Made by a program: the position numbers and the translations under genes. From JABAAE01 sp905480545 (GTDB lineage: Bacteria > Planctomycetota > Planctomycetia > Pirellulales > Pirellulaceae): DNA of 64,000 nucleotides. The stretch lies in the NCBI GenBank assembly GCA_943788025.1, contig CALSOR010000006.1, positions 682,001-746,000 of the forward strand. The letters are read 5' to 3'. Below are positions 19,387 to 28,460 of this stretch, piece after piece (the stretch's first letter is position 1; every line of letters starts with the position of its first letter). The notes below the pieces were generated by a model. That model was not told the DNA's origin. It was given only the letters and a program-made list of their open reading frames with translations, and did not search any database.

Positions 19387-19572
19387 TCGTCTCTCCGATC
19401 CATCCCAAAGTTTAGGTTTCCGCCCAACAACAAGTTACCTATTCGTTTTTTGAAACACCCAAAGCAGAAAACACTCCAAGCAGAAAACACCCAGGGCTAA
19501 ATTGCAAACGCCACCTGAAAGACAAGCGGCGTCGGCAAAGAGTTGTTTGAAACCTTGATTACCAACAAGTGG

Positions 19573-22500
19573 TTATTTGGATTCTGACTCAGGTTCAACG
19601 TCGGTTTCAGATTTCATCAGAAACAAAAGAACCGGCGACGCAACGAAAATCGAACTATACGTTCCCACAATTACGCCCACAACCAATGCGAAGGCAAATC
19701 CGTGAATCGCATCTCCACCAGCACCATACAGAATCAAAACAACGATGAATGTTGTTAGTGATGTCAGAATCGTTCGACTCAACGTCTGGTTGATGCTTCG
19801 GTTGACCATGTCACCGCTGAGATCTGTACTTTTTCCACGCACTTCACGAATTCGGTCGAATACCACAATCGTATCGTTTAACGAGTAACCAATAATCGTT
19901 AACAACGCAGCAATCACCGCCAAACTGATTTTGAAGTCCTCAACCAAAATGATTCCCAGAAAATCTTTCAACCAAAAACTCACGGCAATTGCACCAAGCA
20001 CAACCAAGACATCGTGGATCAATGCAACCACAGCGGCTAGGCCAAACGAAACTTTCTGAAAGCGAATCCAAATGTAGGCAACGATACCAATCAAACTGGC
20101 CACCATTGCTGCCAGTGCCCGAAGCCATGCTTTTTGAGCAAATCGCTCACCCACTTCTTTTGCTTGCGGTAAAAAGACTTCGCTGGTGTATCGCTTTTTC
20201 ATCTCAGCCAAAATCTCTTCTGCATGAGATGGTTCTTGCGTCGTGATCAGCACCTCCCACGTCGCTGCACCTGCCTCTACATCATCACCAACAAATTCAC
20301 CACCCTGAGCGGGATCACGAACTTTAATATTATTGCTCGTGTAGCTGTCATACCCTAACGACTTCGCCGCGTCCTCAAAATCATTTCGAAGCCCGACACC
20401 TTTTTTAACAAAGTTAGCGTCTTTTAAGCTCAACCCAAAATTGATCGTTGCCGTCGTCTCAAACTTCCGAATACTGTTCGTGGTTTCTGGAAGCGAATTC
20501 TGGGGTGCACTGAGATCGCCCCCGGCCCCGGCAGCATCGTCCGAGCCTGCTCCATCCACGGCTGCATCAGTTTGATCTGCTTTACTTTGGTCTGCCTTAC
20601 TTTGGTCAGGAGTGTTCTGATCGGAAATTTTGGGCTCCGAAGAACCTTCTTTGGATGGAGCAGGATCAGCTTGACCCGACTCGGCAGCTTTCGCGTCACC
20701 TGATTTTGCAGTTGGATCTGACTTCGTTTGAGCCTCGGCCTTTTCCTTGCCGTCTGCCTTTTGCTTGACGTCTGCCTTTTGCTTGACGTCTGATTTCTTC
20801 TCTTCCTCTTGGAAGCCTACCAACGAGTCGCCGCCACATGGATCGACATCACCTTCATCCGACAAGTCGCCGTTGGAGAACTCTTCCCCACCGCATGGAT
20901 CGCCGGTTGGTTCCCCTGTTTTGGATTCGGATGCTTCTTCATCATCTACCGATTTGGCTTCATTTGAATTGCTACCGTTTGATTTTGGCAAAGTTGATCC
21001 ACTCACCATTTTCGAGCTCGAAATCTCGTAGACAACCGTTGGCTTGGCTAACTTGTCCCCAAACTCCTTCTTGAGCAATTCACCGAGAGAGACGTCGCCC
21101 TTTTTCTTGATATTGCTCTCAATTCGAAACTCTGTTCCATCCGGATACTGACTGTTTACCTTCGCAACGTTTACAACAGCGTTTGCACCGTTTACCTGAA
21201 CGGAGTCACTAATGTTTTTGACGATCTTCTTGACCGCTTCAACATCGGTTTTTTCCGCGGTAACAATCCGGGCCATTGATCCACCCGCCAAATCATGATT
21301 GAGGATCCCACCACCGCGAACCACAATGGCCGAAATTCCGATGACGATGAAGACCATTGAAATGGCGAACGCCAATCCACGCTTTCCAATAAAATTGATA
21401 CTGCTATTACTGAACATCCTGTTTGTTCCCAACGTTTTCAAAATACGCTTCTTTTCGAAATAATCGAAGAAGACCCGAGAACAAAAGATCGCGGTGAACA
21501 TACTGAGCGCGATACCGAGCATCAACGCAACAGAGAAACTCTTCAGCTGCTCATTACCGATTACATAAAGAATGAACGCGGTGATGAACGTTGTGATATT
21601 CGCATCGACAATCGTCGTTGTTGCACGCTGGAAGCCGTTTCGAATTGCCATTCGAAGCGTGGCATCTTTTGCCAACTCCTCCCGAATTCGCTCGAAGATG
21701 AGGACGTTTGCGTCAACCGACATACCCACCGTCAGAACCAGTCCAGCCAAACCATTAAGCGTCAACGGTTGCTTGAGCATGATGATGATTGCCAAAATCA
21801 TGAGAAGGTTCAGGATCAGGGCAATGCAGGCAACGATTCCCGCAATTCGATAGTAAACAACAAGGAAGGCAAGGATCAAAATAAAGGATGCACCAATGGC
21901 CCAATAGCCCTTGTCTTTCATCTCTTGACCCATGGTCGAGTCAATTTGATCACCACCACCATCGGGACTCTGCAAAGTCGTTTTGAGCTGCCCAGCCTTC
22001 AAGATACTGATGAGGTCGGAGATTTCTTTGTTGGTGAATTCACCCTCAATGATACCGTTTTTAACAATCTTGCTGTTAATATTTGGAGCTGTAAGCAGCT
22101 CACCATCGAGAATGATTCCCAGACTGTTTTGCAGGTTATCACCGGTTAGCTTGGCAAACTTTCGTACGCCATCCCGTTTCAAAACGAATTCTACCGCAGG
22201 ACGTCCGCGGCTATCTGTTGTGCTTTGAACGAGGTTGGGAACCAAATCCTGTCCTTCAACATTGTAATCCTCTTTGACGGGCTCAATGACAAGGATTTGC
22301 AAGCGAGCATTTGCATCGTCAACTGCGATGTTCTCATTCCACCACTGGGTGTACCACGCCGAACGAAGATTCTGATCATTTTGATACCGTTTAAACGCCG
22401 CAGATGAAGGGTCTGCACCTTCAGGGGCATAGGGAATAAACTCCACTAATTCACCCGTTGCCGAGTTTCGAACCAGACAATCCAGCATGCCCGACTGCCC

Positions 22501-23370
22501 GAATGGCAAAGTGTATTTAAAAGGAGTGAAATCTAACCCCAATTGTTTTACTCGCTGCTTGTCCAGCAAGCCCACATTAACCCAACGAGCAACCGCCTTG
22601 TCTCCCATGCCCTCGGCGCTTCGCACTTCCGCACGGGTTCGTATCAATGGATTTTCCGCTTGTTTCCTCGCATCGGAAATTACTGACGCGTGTTCGCTGT
22701 CCGATTTTTGAGCCAGAATTCTGAATTGAAGGTAACCTGCCTTTTTGATCCGTTCTAAAATTCTTGCAGACTCGGAGGACTCAACTCCCGGGATCGTAAT
22801 TTCGATTTGGTCCGCACCCAGTGCACGCAGATCCAATTCGTAAATGCCGGACGGGTCAATCCGTTTTTTCAATTGTTCAATAACATTTTCAACCGACTCT
22901 TTTGCACCCTCTGACTGAGCCGCGTCCTGAATCGCATAAACACGGACCTCATCCTCTGTCAAAAAATCATCGTCGTTCTCGTCGATGCTTGAGAAACGGC
23001 TTTTCAGGTTTTCCGGCAACTCATCGGACGTCAGCTTGTTGTCACCATCCGTGTCGTTGCGCATGTAAACATCGACCACCACTTCCGGATCATTGTCCAG
23101 GCTCAAGTCAATGACGAAGATCGTCCCACCGGCCAAATCGACACCGTATCGTGGTGGCCAATTGGTTACGACATAGTAAGTCGAGAAAATGATACAAAAG
23201 AATATGACCCCAAACTTCCATGCCGAATCAGCCATCTGAACCGGCTTCGCAACAACGCGGCCAAGAAGGAAAGAGACAACAACAATTGCAGCAAGTACAA
23301 GGGCCGCAAAAAAAGAAGTCTCCATAAATGGAGCAGGTTCTGATTGCGCGAATAGCGACAGCAAATCCAT
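19573..23370 (-). CDS. secDF: Protein translocase subunit SecDF (fused), with EF-hand pair and low-complexity insert
   Basis: 1265 residues, well above the roughly 750-850 usual for fused SecDF. The SecD half has Y-G-V-D-L-A-G-G near 75-82 and the membrane signature G-M-S-V-D-A-N-V-L-I-F-E-R-I at about 549-562; the SecF half has N-D-T-I-V-V-F-D-R-I near the C-terminus. SecDF pulls preproteins across the inner membrane using the proton gradient. Two extras are visible. A pair of canonical EF-hand loops lies in the first periplasmic domain (residues 106-117 and 130-141), and a stretch of about 170 residues rich in Lys, Asp, Ser and Ala (about 790-965) lies in the SecF periplasmic part. Upstream genes yajC and tgt form the widespread tgt-yajC-secDF order. 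N-terminal hydrophobic segments precede the normal first SecD helix. Confidence 0.93.
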   Translation of the reverse strand: MDLLSLFAQSEPAPFMETSFFAALVLAAIVVVSFLLGRVVAKPVQMADSAWKFGVIFFCIIFSTYYVVTNWPPRYGVDLAGGTIFVIDLSLDNDPEVVVDVYMRNDTDGDNKLTSDELPENLKSRFSSIDENDDDFLTEDEVRVYAIQDAAQSEGAKESVENVIEQLKKRIDPSGIYELDLRALGADQIEITIPGVESSESARILERIKKAGYLQFRILAQKSDSEHASVISDARKQAENPLIRTRAEVRSAEGMGDKAVARWVNVGLLDKQRVKQLGLDFTPFKYTLPFGQSGMLDCLVRNSATGELVEFIPYAPEGADPSSAAFKRYQNDQNLRSAWYTQWWNENIAVDDANARLQILVIEPVKEDYNVEGQDLVPNLVQSTTDSRGRPAVEFVLKRDGVRKFAKLTGDNLQNSLGIILDGELLTAPNINSKIVKNGIIEGEFTNKEISDLISILKAGQLKTTLQSPDGGGDQIDSTMGQEMKDKGYWAIGASFILILAFLVVYYRIAGIVACIALILNLLMILAIIIMLKQPLTLNGLAGLVLTVGMSVDANVLIFERIREELAKDATLRMAIRNGFQRATTTIVDANITTFITAFILYVIGNEQLKSFSVALMLGIALSMFTAIFCSRVFFDYFEKKRILKTLGTNRMFSNSSINFIGKRGLAFAISMVFIVIGISAIVVRGGGILNHDLAGGSMARIVTAEKTDVEAVKKIVKNISDSVQVNGANAVVNVAKVNSQYPDGTEFRIESNIKKKGDVSLGELLKKEFGDKLAKPTVVYEISSSKMVSGSTLPKSNGSNSNEAKSVDDEEASESKTGEPTGDPCGGEEFSNGDLSDEGDVDPCGGDSLVGFQEEEKKSDVKQKADVKQKADGKEKAEAQTKSDPTAKSGDAKAAESGQADPAPSKEGSSEPKISDQNTPDQSKADQSKADQTDAAVDGAGSDDAAGAGGDLSAPQNSLPETTNSIRKFETTATINFGLSLKDANFVKKGVGLRNDFEDAAKSLGYDSYTSNNIKVRDPAQGGEFVGDDVEAGAATWEVLITTQEPSHAEEILAEMKKRYTSEVFLPQAKEVGERFAQKAWLRALAAMVASLIGIVAYIWIRFQKVSFGLAAVVALIHDVLVVLGAIAVSFWLKDFLGIILVEDFKISLAVIAALLTIIGYSLNDTIVVFDRIREVRGKSTDLSGDMVNRSINQTLSRTILTSLTTFIVVLILYGAGGDAIHGFAFALVVGVIVGTYSSIFVASPVLLFLMKSETDVEPESESK
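20751..20786. repeat. 18-bp tandem repeat inside secDF
   Basis: Two perfect copies of an 18-base unit, followed by a partial third that starts with the same six bases. It encodes the repeated hexapeptide D-V-K-Q-K-A in the low-complexity insert, so copy changes would keep the frame. Confidence 0.8.
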
Positions 23371-23444
23371 AGTTCGTCTTGAAAAAAGAGATTAGGTATT
23401 CGAAAAAAGGCGATTTTGAAGGAGCAAGGTTCCGTCCGCGTTTT

Positions 23445-23885
23445 TTAGGCGGGGAGTTTCTTGGCACCTTCCTCTTCCGTGGCGTTCTTATCACTGCTTT
23501 TCTCATCGCCAGTGATCACCCGACTGATTGAGGTCTTGAGAACCTTGATTCGAGTGTTAGTCGATTCGTCGATGCGCAATGTGACGAAAGGATCTTCTTT
23601 CCGTGCAGTCATGACCGTTCCAAAAATGCCGCCAGCTGTTATCACACGGTCATTTTTCTTCAGACTGCTTAACATTTCCTTATTTTTTTTCTGATCATTG
23701 CGAGGCATGACCATCATGATCAACACATATACACCCCCAATAATCAGCATCGGAAGCCAAAAGCTACCACCGAAAAGAGATCCGCTACCAGGATCTGCGT
23801 CCTTCGTGGCGACTCCCGTTTCTTCTGCCTCTTGTGCAAAAAGAATTGGAATTGCAATCAATTCATAAATCGTAGGAAAGTTCAT
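23445..23885 (-). CDS. yajC: Preprotein translocase subunit YajC
   Basis: 146 residues. One membrane segment (about 43-60, W-L-P-M-L-I-I-G-G-V-Y-V) is followed by R-N-D-Q-K-K-N-K-E-M-L-S-S-L-K-K and G-D/N-R-V-I-T-A-G-G-I-F-G-T-V, the YajC core. It belongs to the SecDF-YajC holocomplex. The gene lies 74 bases upstream of secDF and 170 bases downstream of tgt on the same strand. Confidence 0.92.
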   Translation of the reverse strand: MNFPTIYELIAIPILFAQEAEETGVATKDADPGSGSLFGGSFWLPMLIIGGVYVLIMMVMPRNDQKKNKEMLSSLKKNDRVITAGGIFGTVMTARKEDPFVTLRIDESTNTRIKVLKTSISRVITGDEKSSDKNATEEEGAKKLPA

Positions 23886-24055
23886 TTATCCAATCGTCAC
23901 CGAAATCGACGAAGCAAATCACGTGCGATTATCAGTAAAAAGAAAAGTCCATCTTTCACAGAGCGGACCCAAATTGTAATTGAGTAATCATAAAGCCTTT
24001 GCTATCAACCAGCAAGAGCTAAGTTTGGCCCACGAATGCGTCCAATTTGCCCATG

Positions 24056-25186
24056 TTAATTTGACTCCTTTAGAGCCTTCCAACCTGACATTTTTTCCGC
24101 GACAAAATCATGGTAGCTATCAGCAAAAATGGCCTTACGCGCGTCCTGCATTAGTTTTTGGTAATAACTCAAGTTGTGAACGGTCAGAATAATGGGACCC
24201 AACATCTCTTTTGCCTGAAAAAGATGGCGTATGTACCCGCGACTGAACCCCGATACCGCTGACTCAAACCCCTTTTGAATCGGATTCGGGTCAAGGGCAT
24301 GAATCTTGTTTCGAAAACGCAATGTCCCCTCGTCGGTAAACGCAAGCGCGTTTCGCCCGTTGCGACTGGGCATTACACAATCAAACATATCAATACCTCG
24401 ACAAACGCCTTCAAGCAGATCCTCTGGCTTGCCAACTCCCATCAGGTAACGTGGTTTTTCAGGCGGCAGAAACGGGCAGGTCACGTCCAATGTCGCATAC
24501 ATTTCAGCGGGCGGTTCGCCGACGCTTAAACCACCAACCGCGTATCCCGGAAAGTCCATTGCGGTTAGCTCAGTCGCAGATTTTTTTCTCAAATTCGGAT
24601 CTAAACCGCCCTGCACAATCGCAAACAAGGCCTGATAGGGATGGTCTGCAACTTCACGGCATCGCGCCGCCCAACGCGTCGAACGATCGCATGCATCCTC
24701 GATTTTTTCTCTGGAATTCGGAAGAGCGATGACATGATCAAATGCCATCGCGATGTCGCTGCCCAGCGTCTGCTGGATTTCAATGGATCGTTCAGGCGTA
24801 ATTTCAAACTTGGCACCATCAATATGTGATCGAAATTCAACACCCTGCTCAGTGACCTTGTTCATTTCCGACAAACTGAACACTTGAAAACCACCACTAT
24901 CTGTCAGAATAGGACCATCCCAGCCCATAAATTGATGCAGGCCCCCCAAGGCCGCGACAACGTCTTCACCCGGACGCAGCGTCAAATGGTAAGTGTTGCA
25001 AAGAACAATTTTGGCTTGGGTACTACGGACCAAGTCGGGCGTCAGACCCTTGACCGTCCCCAACGTTCCAACCGGCATAAAGATGGGGGTCGGAACAACC
25101 CCTTGCCGGAAATGCAAAAGACCGGCGCGAGCACCGGTCTGCGAGTCAACATGTTCCAATTCAAAACGAAAGCCAGCTTCGTTCAT
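24056..25186 (-). CDS. tgt: Queuine tRNA-ribosyltransferase with altered zinc site
   Basis: 376 residues. The catalytic parts are intact: T-D-S-G-G-F-Q-V-F-S-L (first aspartate), I-V-Q-G-G, V-G-G-L-S-V-G-E, M-G-V-G-K-P, and D-C-V-M-P-S-R-N-G-R with the nucleophilic aspartate. The enzyme exchanges guanine 34 of tRNA for preQ1. The usual zinc box C-x-C-x-x-C between D-P-x-P and S-R-x-Y-I reads F-E-S-A-V-S here, so all three cysteines are missing, while the fourth ligand His in V-H-N-L is kept. Neighbouring order tgt-yajC-secDF supports the assignment. Activity without the zinc cluster is uncertain; no frameshift is seen around the site. Confidence 0.92.
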   Translation of the reverse strand: MNEAGFRFELEHVDSQTGARAGLLHFRQGVVPTPIFMPVGTLGTVKGLTPDLVRSTQAKIVLCNTYHLTLRPGEDVVAALGGLHQFMGWDGPILTDSGGFQVFSLSEMNKVTEQGVEFRSHIDGAKFEITPERSIEIQQTLGSDIAMAFDHVIALPNSREKIEDACDRSTRWAARCREVADHPYQALFAIVQGGLDPNLRKKSATELTAMDFPGYAVGGLSVGEPPAEMYATLDVTCPFLPPEKPRYLMGVGKPEDLLEGVCRGIDMFDCVMPSRNGRNALAFTDEGTLRFRNKIHALDPNPIQKGFESAVSGFSRGYIRHLFQAKEMLGPIILTVHNLSYYQKLMQDARKAIFADSYHDFVAEKMSGWKALKESN

Positions 25187-25255
25187 TCCATTTTTCTACT
25201 AGCGGTGATGAAATTTAAACGAAGGCGTCAAAAGCAATAGTGCTCCGACAAATGA

Positions 25256-26575
25256 TTACTCGCCACGCAGCTTCAAACCGGCTTGGGTAAGTTTTTCACG
25301 GATTTCGTTAAGGCTGGTCACGCCAAAGTTCTTGCATTCCAGCAAGTCGTCACCAGACTTTCGCATCAACTCACCAATCGATGACATGCCCAAACGGTTC
25401 ATGCACTTCCGTGCCCGAACAGACAAATTCAAGTCCGAGATTGGACGGTCCAACAATGCTTGTTCGTCTGGAGAAAGATGCGAATGATCAACAGGCTCTT
25501 CTTGCTTGACTGCTTCAGCGGAATGCTGGCCAATACGAAGGCCTTTGGCCGATAACATTTCCCGAATTTCGACCAATGAAGTTTCGCCGAAGTTCTTGCT
25601 GCCCAACAGTTCACTTTCGGAAATCTTGGTCAGATCACCTAGTACCATGATTCCCATTTTCTCAAGGCAATTCCGACTGCGAACCGAAAGCTCGAAATCG
25701 GTAACAGGCGTTTTGAGAATGTTTCGAACCCGCTCCTCTTCTTTTTGCTTGTTGTAATCCCATTCATCGCCCGACGCCATTGCGTCCCGTAAATACAATC
25801 TCGCTCGCTCATGTGCCGGAAAAACATCAAGAACTCGCTCGTAACAACGACGAGCCTGATCGTTTTGGTCAAGATCTTCGTAAAGCAAACCAAGATTCAA
25901 CAGCGAACCAATGTTGGTTGGAAAAACCGAAGATGCGCGCTGATAAAGACTTAACGCCATGTCGTCGTTGCCGCGACGGTCGTTTTCAAGCCCAAGGCCA
26001 AACAGGGCGCCTGGGTGGGATGGGTCCAACTCAATCGCTTTCTCATAAAGCGCGACAACCTCAAGAGGATTCCCGCCAACCGCTGCAACCGTCGCTCCAC
26101 GCTGGTAGCGGTATTCTGCCGTTTGCTCAATCGCTCCAAACATCTGGTCAAGAATGCCCATCGCCTGCTCAACGCGGTCGGAATACCGAAGCGCCTCGAC
26201 AACTCCCAAGTTGCAGTAATCCTTGTCGTACCCACCTTTGGCCGAATCTTCGTAGGCGGCAACCGCTTCATCATACTTTTCGATCGCGAAATATGCTTTA
26301 CCAAGATAAAAATTTGCGACCGCACCGCTGTCCGCATTGGAAAGAGCTTCGATGCAGAGTTTGTAACTGCCGAGAATGTAATAACCGACGCCTAATTTCA
26401 CGGACGAGGCGGGCGTTCGGTCGGTATATTGGCCCATCTCGCCAACAACCTCTTTCAAAACGGAAAACTGAGCAAAGTTGTCTGCGATTTCCTGTTTGAT
26501 TTCCTCGATCTCACGTGGACCGAACGAACTGTTCGACAGAAAGATCTCTCGCAAATCGACCATTAATTCCGACAT
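25256..26575 (-). CDS. TPR protein with two RNA polymerase alpha-CTD-like domains
   Basis: 439 residues. The first 290 hold TPR units (for example A-N-F-Y-L-G-K-A-Y and G-S-L-L-N-L-G-L-L-Y-E-D). Two helix-hairpin-helix modules of the RpoA C-terminal kind follow: the first with E-L-S-V-R-S-R-N-C-L and K-N-F-G-E-T-S-L (about 300-350), the second with L-S-V-R-A-R-K-C-M and K-N-F-G-V-T-S-L (about 380-435). In E. coli alpha, R265 of V-R-S contacts UP-element DNA, and that arginine is kept in both. The protein may bind promoter DNA or RNA polymerase partners; this is inference. No rpoA or ribosomal gene is nearby. ATG at 26575. Confidence 0.82.
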   Translation of the reverse strand: MSELMVDLREIFLSNSSFGPREIEEIKQEIADNFAQFSVLKEVVGEMGQYTDRTPASSVKLGVGYYILGSYKLCIEALSNADSGAVANFYLGKAYFAIEKYDEAVAAYEDSAKGGYDKDYCNLGVVEALRYSDRVEQAMGILDQMFGAIEQTAEYRYQRGATVAAVGGNPLEVVALYEKAIELDPSHPGALFGLGLENDRRGNDDMALSLYQRASSVFPTNIGSLLNLGLLYEDLDQNDQARRCYERVLDVFPAHERARLYLRDAMASGDEWDYNKQKEEERVRNILKTPVTDFELSVRSRNCLEKMGIMVLGDLTKISESELLGSKNFGETSLVEIREMLSAKGLRIGQHSAEAVKQEEPVDHSHLSPDEQALLDRPISDLNLSVRARKCMNRLGMSSIGELMRKSGDDLLECKNFGVTSLNEIREKLTQAGLKLRGE

Positions 26576-26670
26576 TCAAATAACTCCGAATTTGATGTTC
26601 GTGCGTATGGAAATGAGCCAGGACACACAAACGAACTTTTTAATTGGGCAAAATCGTAGGAAAACCGAGA

Positions 26671-26743
26671 GCCAGCGGCGGGAGTCGAACCCGCAACCCC
26701 CGCATTACGAATGCGGTGCTCTGCCAATTGAAGCTACGCTGGC
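26671..26743 (-). tRNA. tRNA-Thr (anticodon CGT)
   Basis: The 73-base reverse complement folds as a cloverleaf: seven-base acceptor stem GCCAGCG/CGCTGGC, D arm, anticodon stem CCGCA/TGCGG around loop TTCGTAA, five-base variable loop, and T arm GCGGG/CCCGC around TTCGACT. The anticodon CGT reads ACG. No CCA is encoded. Confidence 0.95.
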
Positions 26744-27058
26744 AAACCGCTGATCCGAAAATCAGCAAGACCTTACAATGTAACGATGTATCGGCCGTTT
26801 CGTAAAGGGGAACGCGTCACCGACGCTGTCGTCATCATGATCACAATCAGCACGACAATCGGAACTTTCAATACTCCGGAACGTTCAATACTCCGGAGCC
26901 GAACCAAAAAACACCTTTTTGAACTCGAACTCCGTCTTTGCGGCAACCACGAACGAAAAAACGGAGGCGGGTAACTTATGTCACCTGTCTCCGTTTTGAT
27001 TTATCAACTAAACCCCCTGCTTAACAGCAAGGAAATTACTCACTTCTAATAACGCTAC
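26744..27058. other. Intergenic stretch between tRNA-Thr and the cold-shock gene
   Basis: Contains the terminator at 26958-26997. A short ACTCCGGA-containing direct repeat is seen at about 26873-26898. No gene was recognised. Confidence 0.4.
26958..26997 (-). terminator. Rho-independent terminator of the cold-shock gene, probably bidirectional
   Basis: An 18-base-pair stem with one mismatch and two G-T pairs closes on the loop TTAT (26976-26979). Reading the minus strand, the stem is followed by a run of T residues. It lies 62 bases after the cold-shock gene stop. The plus-strand side also ends in T-rich sequence. Confidence 0.8.
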
Positions 27059-27256
27059 TTAATTAGGCTGTACGTGCTCAGCACATGGACCTTTTGGACC
27101 ACTGCCTTCTGTGTACGTGACTTGTTGTCCTTCGTGTAGCTCTTCGAATCGAACGCCTTCGAGACTCGATGAGTGAAAAAACAAGTCTTTGCCAGTTCCA
27201 ATGTCAATGAATCCGAAGCCCTTGTCCGTAAGCTTCTTGATAGTACCTTCTGCCAT
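27059..27256 (-). CDS. CspA-family cold-shock protein
   Basis: 65 residues from the ATG at 27256. It is a single OB-fold cold-shock domain: RNP1 is K-G-F-G-F-I and RNP2 is D-L-F-F-H. It binds single-stranded nucleic acids and melts mRNA structure. The upstream frame to 27322 is open but has no family similarity. The purine-rich A-A-G-A-A-A-G before the ATG may serve as ribosome binding site. A long leader with an inverted repeat lies upstream and a terminator lies downstream. Confidence 0.93.
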   Translation of the reverse strand: MAEGTIKKLTDKGFGFIDIGTGKDLFFHSSSLEGVRFEELHEGQQVTYTEGSGPKGPCAEHVQPN

Positions 27257-27333
27257 TTGCTTTCTTAAACTCCAAAATGTGTTCGCGATGCGTACGGACA
27301 ATGTGTCCAATTCTAGAATCATCGCTGCCGAAG

Positions 27334-27387
27334 CTTATCAAACTTTCTTGAATAATGAAACCACTTAATTTGAATTTCTTTGATAAG
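27334..27387 (-). promoter_or_regulatory. Inverted repeat in the leader of the cold-shock gene
   Basis: Nine-base perfect arms CTTATCAAA (27334-27342) and TTTGATAAG (27379-27387) enclose 36 AT-rich bases, 78-131 bases upstream of the start codon. In an mRNA starting further upstream this would fold into a stem that could control translation with temperature, as in other csp leaders. No promoter was fixed with certainty. Confidence 0.35.
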
Positions 27388-27797
27388 TCCCCTTTTTCAT
27401 TCCGGTGTGGGAACTGCCCGACACCGGTTGGCGTCGAATCCACATCATCCATCTACAAAGAGTCAACTGATTTAAAAGGCCCATAAAACACCGCTAATTG
27501 CACTCGATCACTATAAAAACACCATTTGAACTCCATTAGCACTCGTTGTTTTTCACTGCTTTTCCAACGGAAGCAAGGCGGGGTTTTGACGACGTTTTTC
27601 GATAATAGGAATATTCGAAATTAACTGAACAATTGGAAAAAAATTGAATTCGAGTCGGTTCAACCGCCAGCCAGCGATGTTTTACGGTTACAATTGGGGT
27701 GGGAAAAGCTTGACAGCCCCACAGCGTCATTGTTTTGAGGCCTAGTTATTTCGGACCAACCGGCGCCCTTACGGCGACATTTTTTACTTTAGAATAT
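27388..27797. other. Divergent regulatory gap between the cold-shock and FHA genes
   Basis: AT-rich spacer with promoters expected for both genes. On the minus strand a TTGACT lies near 27465 and could be a -35 element. No gene was recognised. Confidence 0.35.
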
Positions 27798-28460
27798 ATG
27801 AACGCCATTACTCTTCGAGTTCTTGATGGATCCGATCGCGGACGCGTGTACGAAGGGATTGCGCCGCCAGTCACCATCGGACGCGAAGAAGGCAACACGA
27901 TCCAACTCAACGATGAGCGGGTCAGTCGCTTTCACATTAAGATCCAAGAGGACAACGACAATCTTGTTCTCACCGACCTTGAAAGCACCAACGGCACAAA
28001 GGTCAATGGAGAAGAAATTCAGCTGCGAATCCTTCGCATCGGCGATATGATTTCGGTCGGGCGAAGCGTCTTACTTCTTGGCTCTCGCGAGGATATCGCA
28101 AAACGTGTTTCAAAACTGCAGCCCAATAGCCACTTGAGCCGCGGCGATTCAGGACTTGATCTTTCAGGCAAAGTCGAGGACTTCGCAAAGAAAGCAAAAC
28201 ACGATTCCCGCCTCCAAGCTCGAATTTACGATGCGGAGCCACCGGAATTGCCATCGCGTCTTAGTCCAGGACAAGCAGCTCAGCTTTCTGAATTGCTTGA
28301 GTATGTCCACATTCGATTGCGAGAATTGGTGTCCGATATTCACGCAGACCGCAAAGGTGAAGTCGTTGAACTGGACATTCGGCAGTGGCAATACTTGCTT
28401 GATTTGCAAGCACGAGTTTCGGAATACCTACGAAACATCGGCCATCCAAATGATTTTTGA
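27798..28460 (+). CDS. FHA domain protein
   Basis: 220 residues from the ATG at 27798. The FHA fold spans about 5-100, with G-R-E at 28-30, S-R-F-H at 43-46 and T-N-G-T at 64-67, the residues that bind phosphothreonine. The C-terminal half (about 150-220) is helical, with L-S-E-L-L-E-Y-V-H-I-R-L-R-E-L, and may be a coiled coil. It likely docks to a protein phosphorylated by a Ser/Thr kinase, a system common in planctomycetes; no kinase gene is adjacent. Confidence 0.88.
   Translation: MNAITLRVLDGSDRGRVYEGIAPPVTIGREEGNTIQLNDERVSRFHIKIQEDNDNLVLTDLESTNGTKVNGEEIQLRILRIGDMISVGRSVLLLGSREDIAKRVSKLQPNSHLSRGDSGLDLSGKVEDFAKKAKHDSRLQARIYDAEPPELPSRLSPGQAAQLSELLEYVHIRLRELVSDIHADRKGEVVELDIRQWQYLLDLQARVSEYLRNIGHPNDF

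Noticed and set aside
19453..19492. Short direct repeat near the HIT gene
   Set aside because: Only about 16 bases twice, too little to mean more than chance or slippage.
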